DNA of 42,822 bases from Caldifarciminota bacterium. GTDB taxonomy: Bacteria > Hydrothermota > Hydrothermia > LBFQ01. The notes beneath the pieces were generated by a model. The model ran no database searches. It had not been told where the DNA came from and saw only the letters and a list, made by a program, of their open reading frames with translations. The DNA is taken from assembly GCA_015490465.1 (NCBI GenBank), contig WFXS01000031.1:1-42822 (forward strand), in the 5' to 3' direction. Position 1 is the first letter of the stretch. Every line of letters starts with the position of its first letter. Below, piece after piece: positions 1-9,847 of the stretch. Both the position numbers and the translations under genes were made by a program.

Positions 1-258
1 TATCACCTCCTTAAACTTCCCGTAGACCTTCCAGGGCCACTCCTTTATGTACCAGGTGAAACTACCGTTTGCGTACACCTTCCCCACCTCCCCCACCCTC
101 TCAACGGGGAAGGGTACGTCCGGCATACCCTCAAAGTTTCCCGTCAGGAGGACGACCTCCTGCCCTCTACGGGTCAGATGATAGGCGAGCTCGTAGGTAA
201 ACTTCGCCACCCCCGTTTTGAGGGGAAGGAAACTCTCGGAGAATACGAGTATCCTCAT
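1..258 (-). CDS. Glycosyltransferase, N-terminal fragment (runs off window edge)
   Basis: Minus-strand translation MRILVFSESFLPLKTGVAKFTYELAYHLTRRGQEVVLLTG is typical of a GT-B/GT4 N-terminus; ATGA overlap with the HIT gene stop. Confidence 0.7.
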   Translation of the reverse strand, partial: MRILVFSESFLPLKTGVAKFTYELAYHLTRRGQEVVLLTGNFEGMPDVPFPVERVGEVGKVYANGSFTWYIKEWPWKVYGKFKEVI

Positions 259-593
259 TCGGCGCCGGGGAACAACCTGTGGGGCAGGTTGCCGGAGAGG
301 ACGTGAATGTGGACGTGCATCACCGTCTGTCCCACCGACCTGCCGTTTTTGTTCACGACCCTGAAAGAGTCCATGTTAAACATACCTGCCACTTCCCGTA
401 TCGCTTTGAAAAGCTCGTGAGCCGTCTGCTCGTCGTCAATCTCCTCTATCTTCTCGTAATGCTCCTTCGGTATCACGAGGATGTGGACGTCGGCCTCCGG
501 TCGGATGGTGTGGAACGCTATCACCTTTTCCGACTCGTACACCACGCGGGCCTTCTCCTCACCCCTCGCTATCCTGCAGAAGACGCACTCCAT
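255..593 (-). CDS. HIT family hydrolase
   Basis: CVFCRIARGE N-terminus and HIT motif HVHIHVLSG; TAAAAT-N7-ATG upstream. Confidence 0.93.
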   Translation of the reverse strand: MECVFCRIARGEEKARVVYESEKVIAFHTIRPEADVHILVIPKEHYEKIEEIDDEQTAHELFKAIREVAGMFNMDSFRVVNKNGRSVGQTVMHVHIHVLSGNLPHRLFPGAE

Positions 594-623
594 GGCGGGA
601 ATTTTAAGCCGGATAGGTACACC

Positions 624-1415
624 CTATGCCAGCCATAGGGCCACGAGGGCGGTGGCCGTCAGGAGTTTGAGCATCCCGGACACGAGGCCGTACTTACCGT
701 ACAGCACCGTGGGAGAAATAACGAGCGCAGGAAAGCCCACGAGAAGCAACACGGCTATCACGTAGAGGTACGAGTACCCGAAAAATACGGGTATAACGGA
801 TAGTAGCGGGAGAAGAATTAGTCCCCAGAAGACTATCCGGCGCGTGGTGACCTCTCCGAGGACTATCGCCACGGTTCTGCGGTACGGGGCGTCCCCCTCC
901 ATATCCTGAAGGCTCTTCACGAACTCCCGGAGCAGATGAAGGTACGCCCCTAAGAGTCCGGCGGGTATAACCCTGTGTAAGGCGTATCCCCCACTACCGT
1001 AGAGGAAGGCGAGAAAAACCACGAAGGAGACCGTGAGGTTGCCGATAAAGGGAAGGGCCTTAAGGTAGTAGTTGTACAGGAGGCCGAGGAACATGGCAAA
1101 CGACCCCACAGCCAGAACCCACGGTGAGTGCTTATAGGAGACGTACAGGGCGAAGAACAGCAGAACCAGGGCCAGAACCCACGCCCGATCCTCCCCCACC
1201 TTTCCGGCGGGCAGGGGCCTATCCGGGTGGTTAACGGTGTCCTCAGGGAGGTCAAAGAGGTCGTTGGTAACGTTTATGAAGGAGGTTATGAGGAAGGCCC
1301 CGAGGGCCATCAGCAGGGGCCTTTCGGCGAGACAGTACGAGAGGTGACAGGCGGTTAAAACGACGGCGGCGGAGAGGATGCCGTTAAGAGGACGTAAGAG
1401 ACGGATCAGATGCAC
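624..1415 (-). CDS. UbiA-family prenyltransferase
   Basis: NVTNDLFDLPEDTVNHPDRPLPAGKV matches the NxxxDxxxD motif, multi-TM. Start moved to GTG 1415 from the 1559 ORF start because homology begins there and TAGAAT-N7-GTG precedes it. Confidence 0.85.
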   Translation of the reverse strand: MHLIRLLRPLNGILSAAVVLTACHLSYCLAERPLLMALGAFLITSFINVTNDLFDLPEDTVNHPDRPLPAGKVGEDRAWVLALVLLFFALYVSYKHSPWVLAVGSFAMFLGLLYNYYLKALPFIGNLTVSFVVFLAFLYGSGGYALHRVIPAGLLGAYLHLLREFVKSLQDMEGDAPYRRTVAIVLGEVTTRRIVFWGLILLPLLSVIPVFFGYSYLYVIAVLLLVGFPALVISPTVLYGKYGLVSGMLKLLTATALVALWLA

Positions 1416-1495
1416 GCCCTCTATTCTACGTACGAAACGTTTGCAACCTTCGGGTTGGGAATCGCCGGAGTATGCGACCTTAGAATATAAAACAG

Positions 1496-2641
1496 ATGTC
1501 CGGATACATATACATGCACCGCAGCGAAAAGGGAAAGATCGTAGCCGGGTACGTTCCATGGGATGATGCGAAGATACACGTGCTATCCCACGTCATACAC
1601 TACAGCAGCGGAGTCTTTGAGGGGATACGCGGCTACGTGACCGATAGGGGCGTGGCCATATTCAGGGGCCGTGATCACTACCGCAGGCTCGTAAGGTCCG
1701 CCAAGATATACCGTATGTTCCCGGAGGACTACGCACCGAAGGAGATCTTCAGGAACGGAAAGGTCTACATGGAGGATCTGGTCTCCTACTTCATGGACCT
1801 GACGAAGGAGCTCATAAGGAAGAACGACCTCTACAGGAGGGCGAAGGAGGTGAAGGAGGAGGACAAGATGGCCAACCCCTTCGTGTACATACGTCCGGTC
1901 GTCTACCGCGGGTACGACGTTACGGAGGATCCCATACTCAAGCCACCTCTCGGTGTGAACCCCCTGAACAACCCCGTGGAGTGGTTCATAGCCACCTTCC
2001 TGTGGGACGACTACCTCGGCACCATGGCCATAGAGCAGGGTGCGGACGTCATAACCTCGGCCTGGGCCAAGAACGCCCCCAGCACCACGCCCTTCATGGC
2101 CAAAGGGGCGTCCAACTACGCCACCGGGCAGCTCGCCAAGATGGAGTCCGTCCTGTCCGCTATGTTCAAGACCCCGGATATCGCCAAGCGGGTGAAAGAG
2201 GGGGGAAGCGTTAAGGCGGACGACCTCTACCTCCCCGTTGAGAGTGTACAGTTGACCGTATCCGGTCATGTGGCCGAAGGGACGGGAGAGAACATCTTCG
2301 TCGTCATGTACGAGGACGGTGATCCCGGTAAGGCTACCATATACACCCCGCCTCTCTCCGCTTCTATACTACCCGGAATAACCCGCGACTCCGTAATAAG
2401 GATAGCGAAGGACCTCGGATACCCCGTAATAGAGACCATGATACCGAGGGAGATGTTGTACATAGCAGATGAGGTCTTCTTCACCGGAACGGCGGCCGAA
2501 GTTACACCCATAAGGAGCGTGGACGGGATCCCGGTGGGAGAGGGTAAACCCGGACCCGTCACCCTGCGCATCCGTGAGCAGTACACGGGAATAGCGCGAG
2601 GGCAGATAGAGGACCCTTACGGCTGGGTGGAGTACGTATGA
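1496..2641 (+). CDS. ilvE: Branched-chain amino acid aminotransferase
   Basis: [10 protein letters not shown], lysine region and class IV PLP aminotransferase signatures ([24 protein letters not shown]). Confidence 0.92.
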   Translation: MSGYIYMHRSEKGKIVAGYVPWDDAKIHVLSHVIHYSSGVFEGIRGYVTDRGVAIFRGRDHYRRLVRSAKIYRMFPEDYAPKEIFRNGKVYMEDLVSYFMDLTKELIRKNDLYRRAKEVKEEDKMANPFVYIRPVVYRGYDVTEDPILKPPLGVNPLNNPVEWFIATFLWDDYLGTMAIEQGADVITSAWAKNAPSTTPFMAKGASNYATGQLAKMESVLSAMFKTPDIAKRVKEGGSVKADDLYLPVESVQLTVSGHVAEGTGENIFVVMYEDGDPGKATIYTPPLSASILPGITRDSVIRIAKDLGYPVIETMIPREMLYIADEVFFTGTAAEVTPIRSVDGIPVGEGKPGPVTLRIREQYTGIARGQIEDPYGWVEYV

Positions 2642-3051
2642 AGACCTACACGAAGTACCTCTGGTTCAACACGCCCACTCGTAGGGCCGTGGTTCACATC
2701 ACGGAGCAGGTCAGGGAGGCCGTGAGGGAGTCGGGAGTAAAGGAGGGGCTGTGTCTGGTGTCGGCCATGCACCTCACGGCCTCCGTCCTCATACAGGACA
2801 ACGAGTCCGGCCTCCACGAGGACATGTGGGAGTGGCTGGAGAGGCTGGCCCCCTACCGCCCCGATTACAAACACCACCGCACGGGCGAAGACAACGCCGA
2901 CGCTCACCTCAAGAACCTCCTTACGCACCTTCAGGTCGTCCTGCCCATAACCAACGGAGACCTTGACCTCGGCCCGTGGCAGGAAATTTTTTACTTTGAG
3001 TACGATGGCCAGCGTCCCAAACGGGTCGTGATTAAAATCATCGGTGAATGA
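2638..3051 (+). CDS. YjbQ/UPF0047 family protein
   Basis: [22 protein letters not shown]...[21 protein letters not shown] overlap with ilvE. Confidence 0.9.
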   Translation: MKTYTKYLWFNTPTRRAVVHITEQVREAVRESGVKEGLCLVSAMHLTASVLIQDNESGLHEDMWEWLERLAPYRPDYKHHRTGEDNADAHLKNLLTHLQVVLPITNGDLDLGPWQEIFYFEYDGQRPKRVVIKIIGE

Positions 3052-4148
3052 AAAAGGTAGGGAATTTTGACTCGCTTTTGACGGCAATACGGGCGAGCGC
3101 CAACATAGGGGGGGATTTCGTGTGGGAGTTCAAGATAAAGGCTGGCCCCAGGGAAGGCAGGCTCCTCACCCGCGGGGACACGATCCTCTACGCCGAATAC
3201 GGGGATCAGAAGGGTATGGACGCCATAAAGTCCTTAGAGAACTTTGATGTACTCACGTACGAGGTGCAGATCTACGAGGGAGAGGTTCCGGAGTACCACG
3301 CCATAAAGCTCAGGGACCTTGAGAAGGTGGAGTTAAAGGCCGAATACGACGGCCTTGAGCCGGAGGTCGTGGAGAAGAACTTTTACGATCTCTTAGTGGA
3401 GATGGAGGAGAAGAGAAGTACCTCTCTTGTGCTTTTCCCCTCAAAGGAGAAGAGGGTCACCCTGATGGCCTTCGTGGACGGTTACCTCGTGGGTCTGAGG
3501 CCCATAGATGAGGACTTTTCGGTCAGAGAACTTCTGGAGGAGTTCAGGCGGTACAAAACGTACTTCCACATACTTGAGGGGGATTTCGTTCCGTACATGT
3601 CGGGTTACTTCGCTCTCGCCAAGACGGCCGTGGATACGCCTGCTGGAAGCTGGACTCAGGAGAGGATAGTTAACCACGAAGGTACGCTTGAATCCTTCGG
3701 TGCCGGAGATCGTATACTCACCGTATCCGACGGTGAAAAGCTGCTCCTCGTTATGAGGCCCGCCGTACCCCCCACCATAACCTCAAAACTTTTAAAGGAG
3801 TTTCAAAAGAAAGGACGTCTCGTTGACGCCTACCCGGTCATAGACGCGACGCCGCTGTTTAACTACACTTTTGAGGATATTGAGCTGATAAAGGAGGTCT
3901 TTGAAAACCTCATTAAGGAATCCCGGAAGCTCGTCGGGGAGATAATATTCAAGATGGCCAGCGATAAGGTCCTGAACTACGCCCATCCCACAGACGCTTA
4001 TCCCGACGAGTACGCGGAGTTCATCCTGAACGTTTACAAACAGTACGAAACCGAGATAGCGACCTTTACGGGCAAGCGGTGGAAAGAGATAAAGGCCAAC
4101 GTCCTCAGGGACGTGCCGGAGCATATAGCGAAGATCTTCGGAGGTTGA
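3048..4148 (+). CDS. Hypothetical protein
   Basis: 366-aa ORF, ATGA-coupled to the upstream gene; no family recognised. Confidence 0.75.
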   Translation: MKKVGNFDSLLTAIRASANIGGDFVWEFKIKAGPREGRLLTRGDTILYAEYGDQKGMDAIKSLENFDVLTYEVQIYEGEVPEYHAIKLRDLEKVELKAEYDGLEPEVVEKNFYDLLVEMEEKRSTSLVLFPSKEKRVTLMAFVDGYLVGLRPIDEDFSVRELLEEFRRYKTYFHILEGDFVPYMSGYFALAKTAVDTPAGSWTQERIVNHEGTLESFGAGDRILTVSDGEKLLLVMRPAVPPTITSKLLKEFQKKGRLVDAYPVIDATPLFNYTFEDIELIKEVFENLIKESRKLVGEIIFKMASDKVLNYAHPTDAYPDEYAEFILNVYKQYETEIATFTGKRWKEIKANVLRDVPEHIAKIFGG

Positions 4149-4714
4149 CGCTTTACAGGATTTACGACCTCCTGGTCGGCACCCTGCGGATCAGGATAGT
4201 AGGGGAAGTTTTCAGGAAGGGTAAGCCCACACTCTTCTTCTTCTGGCACCGCAACCTGTTTCCCCTTCCCCACGCCTTCCGAAGCACACCCATAAGGGTG
4301 ATGGTTTCACCGAGCAGGGACGGGAGGAGGATAGGGGAACTCGTCCTCCGTAAAGGCCTGGGGGTCATCTGGTCCTCCCAGCACAAGTCACCGTACCGTG
4401 GTGTGGTTGAGGTGGTGCGCAGCCTGAGGGAAGGCTGGAACGTGGCCATCACGCCCGACGGCCCCAAAGGTCCCCCGAAGGTCTTCAAGGAGAACACCCT
4501 GATGCTCGCCCGGAGGTTGAACGTACGGATGGTCTTCGCGGGGGTGGCCTTCTCGTCCGCCTACGTCCTCCCCTCGTGGGACTCCTTCAGGGTTCCCATG
4601 CCTTTCTCCTCCGTTGCCGTTCTCCTGAGGGAGGCGTACCCGGAGACACCGGAGGAGGCCTCCTCTCTTCTTACATCTCTGGACGTTGAGGCCTTCAACT
4701 ATCTTGAGATCTGA
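4145..4714 (+). CDS. DUF374 / lysophospholipid acyltransferase-like protein
   Basis: FFWHRNLFPLPHAF and ITPDGPKGPP motifs; TTGA overlap gives a TTG start at 4145. Confidence 0.85.
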   Translation: MTLYRIYDLLVGTLRIRIVGEVFRKGKPTLFFFWHRNLFPLPHAFRSTPIRVMVSPSRDGRRIGELVLRKGLGVIWSSQHKSPYRGVVEVVRSLREGWNVAITPDGPKGPPKVFKENTLMLARRLNVRMVFAGVAFSSAYVLPSWDSFRVPMPFSSVAVLLREAYPETPEEASSLLTSLDVEAFNYLEI

Positions 4715-4770
4715 TCCGTACGTTCACAGTGCGAACCGTAGTTTATGAAGGGGCGTAGAATATCCTCTCC

Positions 4771-5505
4771 GTGTTGCTGCTCTCTCTCATAGGTCTCGCC
4801 GCAGGTCTGGTCGGCTCTCTCCTTGGCCTTGGCGGGGGGGTTATAGTCGTCCCGTCCCTGATACTCATCGGGTTCCCCGTGAAGTCTGCCGTAATGCTGA
4901 GCATATTCGTAACTATAGCCACGTGGTCCATGGCCTCCGAGAAGTACCTCAGGTCCGGCCTCGTTGACTTTCGCGTCGCCTTCCTCCTCGGCCTCGGCAC
5001 GTCCATGGGCGCACTTATCGGGTCTCGCGTCCTGACCTTCCTGCCCGACAGGGTGATCCTCGTCCTCTTCCTGATGATGCTGGCCTTCATAGGGGTCTCC
5101 AACCTCCTGGCCAGAGACTTCGGTCGGGAGGACTTTCGGTTAACCCCCGTCAGGATGGTTGGGGCGTTCTCATTTATGCTCATCGCCGGGATGATGTCGG
5201 CCCTCCTCGGTATAGGGGCGGGGGTGTTCAAGGTATTCGCCATGGACAGGATACTACGTATGCCCTACCGTATGGCCACGGCCACGAGTATGTTTCTCAT
5301 AGGCATAACCTCCTCCACGTCCGCTCTGTACTACGGGAGCCTTCCCGACTTCTCCCCCCGTACCGTGGCGGTAGTGTCCGTCGGAACCCTCACAGGGGCC
5401 TTCATAGGTTCCCGTCTGATGCTCCGCCTCCCGGTTAGAACCCTACGTATCATATTCACTGCCGTGGTCATACTCCTCGGCATATCCCTCCTCTGGCGTG
5501 TATAG
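4771..5505 (+). CDS. TauE/SafE family sulfite exporter-like membrane protein
   Basis: GLVGSLLGLGGGVIVVPSLI and repeated GIGAGVFKV half; 8-TM-like hydrophobicity; GTG start. Confidence 0.88.
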   Translation: MLLLSLIGLAAGLVGSLLGLGGGVIVVPSLILIGFPVKSAVMLSIFVTIATWSMASEKYLRSGLVDFRVAFLLGLGTSMGALIGSRVLTFLPDRVILVLFLMMLAFIGVSNLLARDFGREDFRLTPVRMVGAFSFMLIAGMMSALLGIGAGVFKVFAMDRILRMPYRMATATSMFLIGITSSTSALYYGSLPDFSPRTVAVVSVGTLTGAFIGSRLMLRLPVRTLRIIFTAVVILLGISLLWRV

Positions 5506-5583
5506 AAGGTAGCCTTCCCGGTATCGGGGGTATAATCCCCCCCTGACCTCCCGGAAGGGCAGGTATTAACAAAGGAGGAGAAA

Positions 5584-6954
5584 ATGATTGGACTGTTAAT
5601 AGCATCCGGTTTCAGGCTCTCTTTCGGTACCCAGAGTTTTGCCATAGGGGGAGTGAACTACACCCTCGTGGAGGATTACAGCGCAATATACTGGAACCCG
5701 GCCCGTCTCGCCGATCAGAGGAACTCTTTCGGTATGGACCTGCTCACCATAGCCCCCATAGCTAAATACCAGATGAACACCAACCTCCTCGGATACGACG
5801 GCGGGTATCCACGGCTCAAAGATAACACGGCCTACAGTGAATCTCCACCTTTCTACATTCCGTCCTTCGGCCTGGTAAGGTACGGCGAGACCTTCACGTG
5901 GGGATTCGCGGCCTTTGCCCCCTTCGGTATGGGTACGAGGTGGGATCTGTACGATCCTCCGATAAACTACTACAACGCCTACGATAGCACGTGGGAGAAA
6001 CCCTCCTACCCAAAGTACGACTGGGAGTCGGACTTCAAGTCCCTCGCCCTATGGTTGGGGTTCGGTAAGGAGTTCGGACCCTTCCGTATAGGTCTCTCCG
6101 GTGGCCCCGTCCTGATGTCCATCCTCATAAGGAAGGTCAACCTTCTGGATCCTGCTACCATAAATCCTGATGCTGCTTCCGCTCCCATAGAGTACCGCCT
6201 CTGGCCCATAGACACCAAGTTGAAGGCCTACGGCCTCTCTCTCGGAGGTAGCCTCGGAATAACTTCCCATATCGGCGAGATGTTTACCTTCGCCCTGACG
6301 GGCAGGTACTATACCCCCGCCAACATGTACGGGAATATAAAGCTCCAGCTTTTCACTCCCCGGAACGACTACATAGTTGAGAACGCTCCCGACCTCGCCA
6401 TGCTATTCAGCGGGTACATCTTTCAGGGACAGGGTGAGGGGAGTACGAAGGTTCCTCTGCCTCCGGATATAGGTCTTGGAGTGGCCTTCCGTCCGGTAAA
6501 GATGTTTACCCTTTCCTTCGGTCTGAACTACGTCTTCTGGAGCGTTCTGGACGAAATATCTATGGAATTTGATGACCTCACTCTGCTGTACAACCAGATA
6601 AAGAGCGACACCTTCCACTTCAACTGGAGCAACGTCATAGAGGTGGGGGTCGGGGCCAAACTCAACGTGACCGACTGGCTCTCCCTCAGGGCGGGGTTCG
6701 CATACGACCAGTCACCCATACCGGATAGCACGTTCAACCCCCTGATACCGGACGTCGGTAACCGCATAGGGGTATCCGGCGGTCTCAGCTGGAGCGTTGG
6801 GGACTTCTGGACCTACCATCTCTCCTACACCTACACCCAGACGCCGGAGAGGGAGATATCCAACGAGGGCTACTCCTACGACGCCACCTACATGCCCGGC
6901 ACGTACCGTTTTCAGGGGCATCTGATAAGTCTAGGGCTTACCTACCGCTGGTAG
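5584..6954 (+). CDS. OmpP1/FadL/TodX-like outer membrane protein
   Basis: SFAIGGVNYTLVEDYSAIYWNPARLAD N-terminus, beta-barrel composition, C-terminal LGLTYRW; strong Shine-Dalgarno AGGAGG. Confidence 0.8.
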   Translation: MIGLLIASGFRLSFGTQSFAIGGVNYTLVEDYSAIYWNPARLADQRNSFGMDLLTIAPIAKYQMNTNLLGYDGGYPRLKDNTAYSESPPFYIPSFGLVRYGETFTWGFAAFAPFGMGTRWDLYDPPINYYNAYDSTWEKPSYPKYDWESDFKSLALWLGFGKEFGPFRIGLSGGPVLMSILIRKVNLLDPATINPDAASAPIEYRLWPIDTKLKAYGLSLGGSLGITSHIGEMFTFALTGRYYTPANMYGNIKLQLFTPRNDYIVENAPDLAMLFSGYIFQGQGEGSTKVPLPPDIGLGVAFRPVKMFTLSFGLNYVFWSVLDEISMEFDDLTLLYNQIKSDTFHFNWSNVIEVGVGAKLNVTDWLSLRAGFAYDQSPIPDSTFNPLIPDVGNRIGVSGGLSWSVGDFWTYHLSYTYTQTPEREISNEGYSYDATYMPGTYRFQGHLISLGLTYRW

Positions 6955-6971
6955 CACCCTTAAAATAGGGT

Positions 6972-8516
6972 GTGTACCTTTTACTCACCCTTACGGGTGT
7001 TGAGTACTTCTACGAGGAGTTCAACTCGCTGAACGGGTGGAGGACGACGGGGGGAGGATGGAGGATTGACAGCTCGGCTCCCCTCCCCCCTCCCGGTGAT
7101 GGAATTTTTACCATAACTCGGGGAGATAATTCCCCCGTTCGGGATACCCTCATATCTCCGTCCGTAGCCCTCGTACCCTCTCCCACGTCCCTATATCTGA
7201 CATTTTCTTACTCCTTAGGTTCAATCGGCGGGGACAGTGGCATAGTTCTCGTCCGCTACTTTTCCTCCGGCTCGTGGGGGGGGTGGACGGTCGTGAGGGT
7301 GTACGATAGTACCTCCTCGGGCAGGGATACGGTACCGTTATCCGCGGCGGCCGACAGCGTTGCTCTGGCCTTCCTGTACGTCTCGTCTGGATCGGGCCTC
7401 TACTTCGCCGTGGACGACGTCCTCCTCTACGGCGAGGTGGACTTCGGAAGGGACTGGGAGGCAGCCGGTATAGAGACCCCCGAGTACTGGTACGAGGACA
7501 GTACCTTCACGGTAGTGTACAGGGTGAGGAACAACGGGAGTACCACGGACACGGCTACCGTCATATACGGTGTCCTTACCTACGTGTCGGATACGCTCAG
7601 CCTCATCCTCCCTCCGGGCGGGGATACCCTTATACCCCTTACGCTGAGTGTCCATACCGCGGGCTATACGAACCTTTACCTGATAGTCGCATCTCCCTAT
7701 GACACCTTCGGAAGGAACGACACCCTCGTCAGGTCCGTAAGGATATATCCACGGCCCGTACGGGATCTGGTCTCTTTTCCCGTCTCCCTCGCCCCCTTAG
7801 TGGACGGACTGGTACACTCCGGCACCTCCTACCTTTCCCCGTGGGACTCTGCCGGAAAGGTGCCGGCGTCGGCATGGATGGATGGCGCACCCGTGGGGTC
7901 CTGCACATTACTCACGGTCAACACCTTAACGGCCGTTTACTTCGCCCTCGTCCTTTCGGCCGACCCCGATCCCGACCCTCAGGACCTGATACTGATGGCC
8001 GTGGACGACGACGGGGACGGAACCTGGGCCTCCGACTCCTCCGAGGGCTGGAACCTTATATACCCCAACGGATGGTACACCACCCCCATGCCCGGCTCCG
8101 TACCTCCCTCCCTCAGGACCGATCTGGGAACCGCCCTCTCCTTCCACTACGACCCGACGATAGCCTACAGGATACAGGCGGAGTGGAGACTCAACTGTGG
8201 GAACGAACCTGATCCCGCCTCTCTACCCTGTGATGGGGACACGATTCGTATTTCCATCCTCTACAGGAGTGGGGAGGATAACAGGGTGGTGTGCCGCTGG
8301 CCTCAGGATTCGGATCCCTCTTCCCCGTCCACCTTTGGCAGACTCGTACTCAGGAGGCCCGTGGGTGTGGAGGAGAGGGTTGAGAGGGTAGATAAGGGGA
8401 AGGCGAAGGTGTACGACGTATCCGGAAGGTTCGTGGGATACACTTTAAGGGAACTACCGACTGGCGTTTACTTCCTCGTGGAAGGGCGGAAGGTCAGGCG
8501 GGTGGTGGTGAGGTAA
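6972..8516 (+). CDS. Secreted beta-rich protein with Por/T9SS-like C-terminal tail
   Basis: Signal-like N-terminus, CARDB-like middle, tail VYDVSGRFVGYTLRELPTGVYFLVEGRKVRRVVVR. Confidence 0.75.
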   Translation: MYLLLTLTGVEYFYEEFNSLNGWRTTGGGWRIDSSAPLPPPGDGIFTITRGDNSPVRDTLISPSVALVPSPTSLYLTFSYSLGSIGGDSGIVLVRYFSSGSWGGWTVVRVYDSTSSGRDTVPLSAAADSVALAFLYVSSGSGLYFAVDDVLLYGEVDFGRDWEAAGIETPEYWYEDSTFTVVYRVRNNGSTTDTATVIYGVLTYVSDTLSLILPPGGDTLIPLTLSVHTAGYTNLYLIVASPYDTFGRNDTLVRSVRIYPRPVRDLVSFPVSLAPLVDGLVHSGTSYLSPWDSAGKVPASAWMDGAPVGSCTLLTVNTLTAVYFALVLSADPDPDPQDLILMAVDDDGDGTWASDSSEGWNLIYPNGWYTTPMPGSVPPSLRTDLGTALSFHYDPTIAYRIQAEWRLNCGNEPDPASLPCDGDTIRISILYRSGEDNRVVCRWPQDSDPSSPSTFGRLVLRRPVGVEERVERVDKGKAKVYDVSGRFVGYTLRELPTGVYFLVEGRKVRRVVVR

Positions 8517-8976
8517 CCAGCGTTTTCACACAGTCTCCTTTCTTCGGGAATAGGGGTATGATGATGAAAAACGAAGGTAAAGATTTGCGGTATTCAGTAA
8601 ATAGAGGGATCGTCGGATACGAAGTTGTGAGGCGAGATTACTCTATTAGCGGCAATATGTGTACCCGGGTATTCAGTGAATAGGATGATACAAGCAGTAG
8701 GATGGAAATGTTTCTTGATGATAAAAGACCTGTGTGGTTTATCAGATGGAGGTATCCCGGGATGGATAAGCCGTACCTTCGGTGAATTGTCATCCTTCTA
8801 TCAATGCCAGCACTTTCGCAGTTCTGGTATTGAGACTCAGAATTGAGAGATTTATACTGATTAGGTTAACTTGAGATTGAAAATTCCCACCCAAAATTTT
8901 ACACCCTGCAGGATATAGGCATAAGTCTTAAACGTCCTTATGGTAGCGAAAAGGGTAGTAGAGTTTCTTGGCATCG

Positions 8977-9046
8977 GGCAGAAATCTTGCCTGCGTAGGC
9001 GCAGCAGGGGAGCCGTAAGTGGAGCGCACACTTATGTCTGGCCTCC
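8977..9046 (+). ncRNA. Candidate structured RNA (unclassified; strand uncertain)
   Basis: Adjacent stems: GGCA/TGCC 8977-8991; CTGCG-tagg-CGCAG 8991-9004; GGAGCC/GGC(C)TCC enclosing TAAGTG-gagcgca-CACTTA 9009-9046. Non-coding 590-bp gap. Confidence 0.25.
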
Positions 9047-9106
9047 TGGTACTTCACATCACCAACATAACGCCGTTAACTTATCCTGCACACTTAAAAT
9101 CTCTGC

Positions 9107-9847
9107 ATGAGGACCCTGATACTCGGAGCCAACTCCGCCATAGCAAGGGCTGTGGCCGAAATCCTTGCCGGAAAGGGGGACGAGCTCTATCTGGCCAGCC
9201 GGAATTACAAGGAGACGAAAAGGCTCGCTTCCCACCTGAACGTAAAGTACGGTGTTAAGACCCACGCCGCCCGGTTTGATGCCACGGACTACGACTCCCA
9301 CGGCCCCTTCTTCGGCCAGGTCCTGAAGGATATGGGAGAGGTGGACAGGGTTCTTATAGCCTTCGGCTACCTCGGGGATCAGGAGAGGGCCATAAGGGAC
9401 TTCTCAGAGGCACGAAAGATAATAGAGATAAACTACATGGGGGCTGTCTCCATCCTGACCCACATAGTTCCGTACATGGAGGAGAGGGGAAGGGGAGTGA
9501 TAACCGCCATATCCTCCGTCGCCGGAGACAGGGGAAGGGGAAGTAACTTCCCATACGGGAGCGCCAAGGGGGCGCTGAGCATATACCTGAGCGGACTCCG
9601 GAACAGGCTACACAAGAAGGGGGTGAAAGTAATAACCATAAAACCCGGATTCGTGGACACACCTATGACCGCACACCTGGACCTCCCGAAGAGGCTCGTT
9701 TCCAGACCGGAGAGGGTGGCCAGAGATATAGTTAAGGCCATGGAGAGGGGTGGGGACGAGGTTTATACCCCCGGATACTGGCGCCTCATAATGGCGGTGA
9801 TAAAGGCCATACCGGAGCCGATATTCAAGCGCCTGAACCTCCGTTAG
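9107..9847 (+). CDS. Short-chain dehydrogenase/reductase (SDR)
   Basis: LILGANSAIARAVAE Rossmann motif; AISSVAGDRGRGSNFPYGSAKGAL catalytic Ser/Tyr/Lys. Confidence 0.9.
   Translation: MRTLILGANSAIARAVAEILAGKGDELYLASRNYKETKRLASHLNVKYGVKTHAARFDATDYDSHGPFFGQVLKDMGEVDRVLIAFGYLGDQERAIRDFSEARKIIEINYMGAVSILTHIVPYMEERGRGVITAISSVAGDRGRGSNFPYGSAKGALSIYLSGLRNRLHKKGVKVITIKPGFVDTPMTAHLDLPKRLVSRPERVARDIVKAMERGGDEVYTPGYWRLIMAVIKAIPEPIFKRLNLR

Noticed and set aside
279-638. Long antisense ORFs (e.g. 279-638 +, 1583-2269 -, 24056-25075 -, 25136-25921 -, 32247-33434 +)
   Set aside because: Shadow ORFs opposite strongly recognised genes (HIT, ilvE, dnaE, acs); low-complexity composition and no family motifs.
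622-640. Perfect inverted repeat CCCTATG-ccagc-CATAGGG between the HIT and ubiA-like genes
   Set aside because: Overlaps the ubiA-like stop codon, has no T-run and no repeated copies seen; too short to call a terminator or operator with confidence.
8919-9000. Minus-strand frame ...ARFLPDAKKLYYPFRYHKDV as a possible decayed transposase
   Set aside because: Contains a nearby stop, no recognisable domain, and overlaps the candidate RNA hairpins; left as an alternative only.
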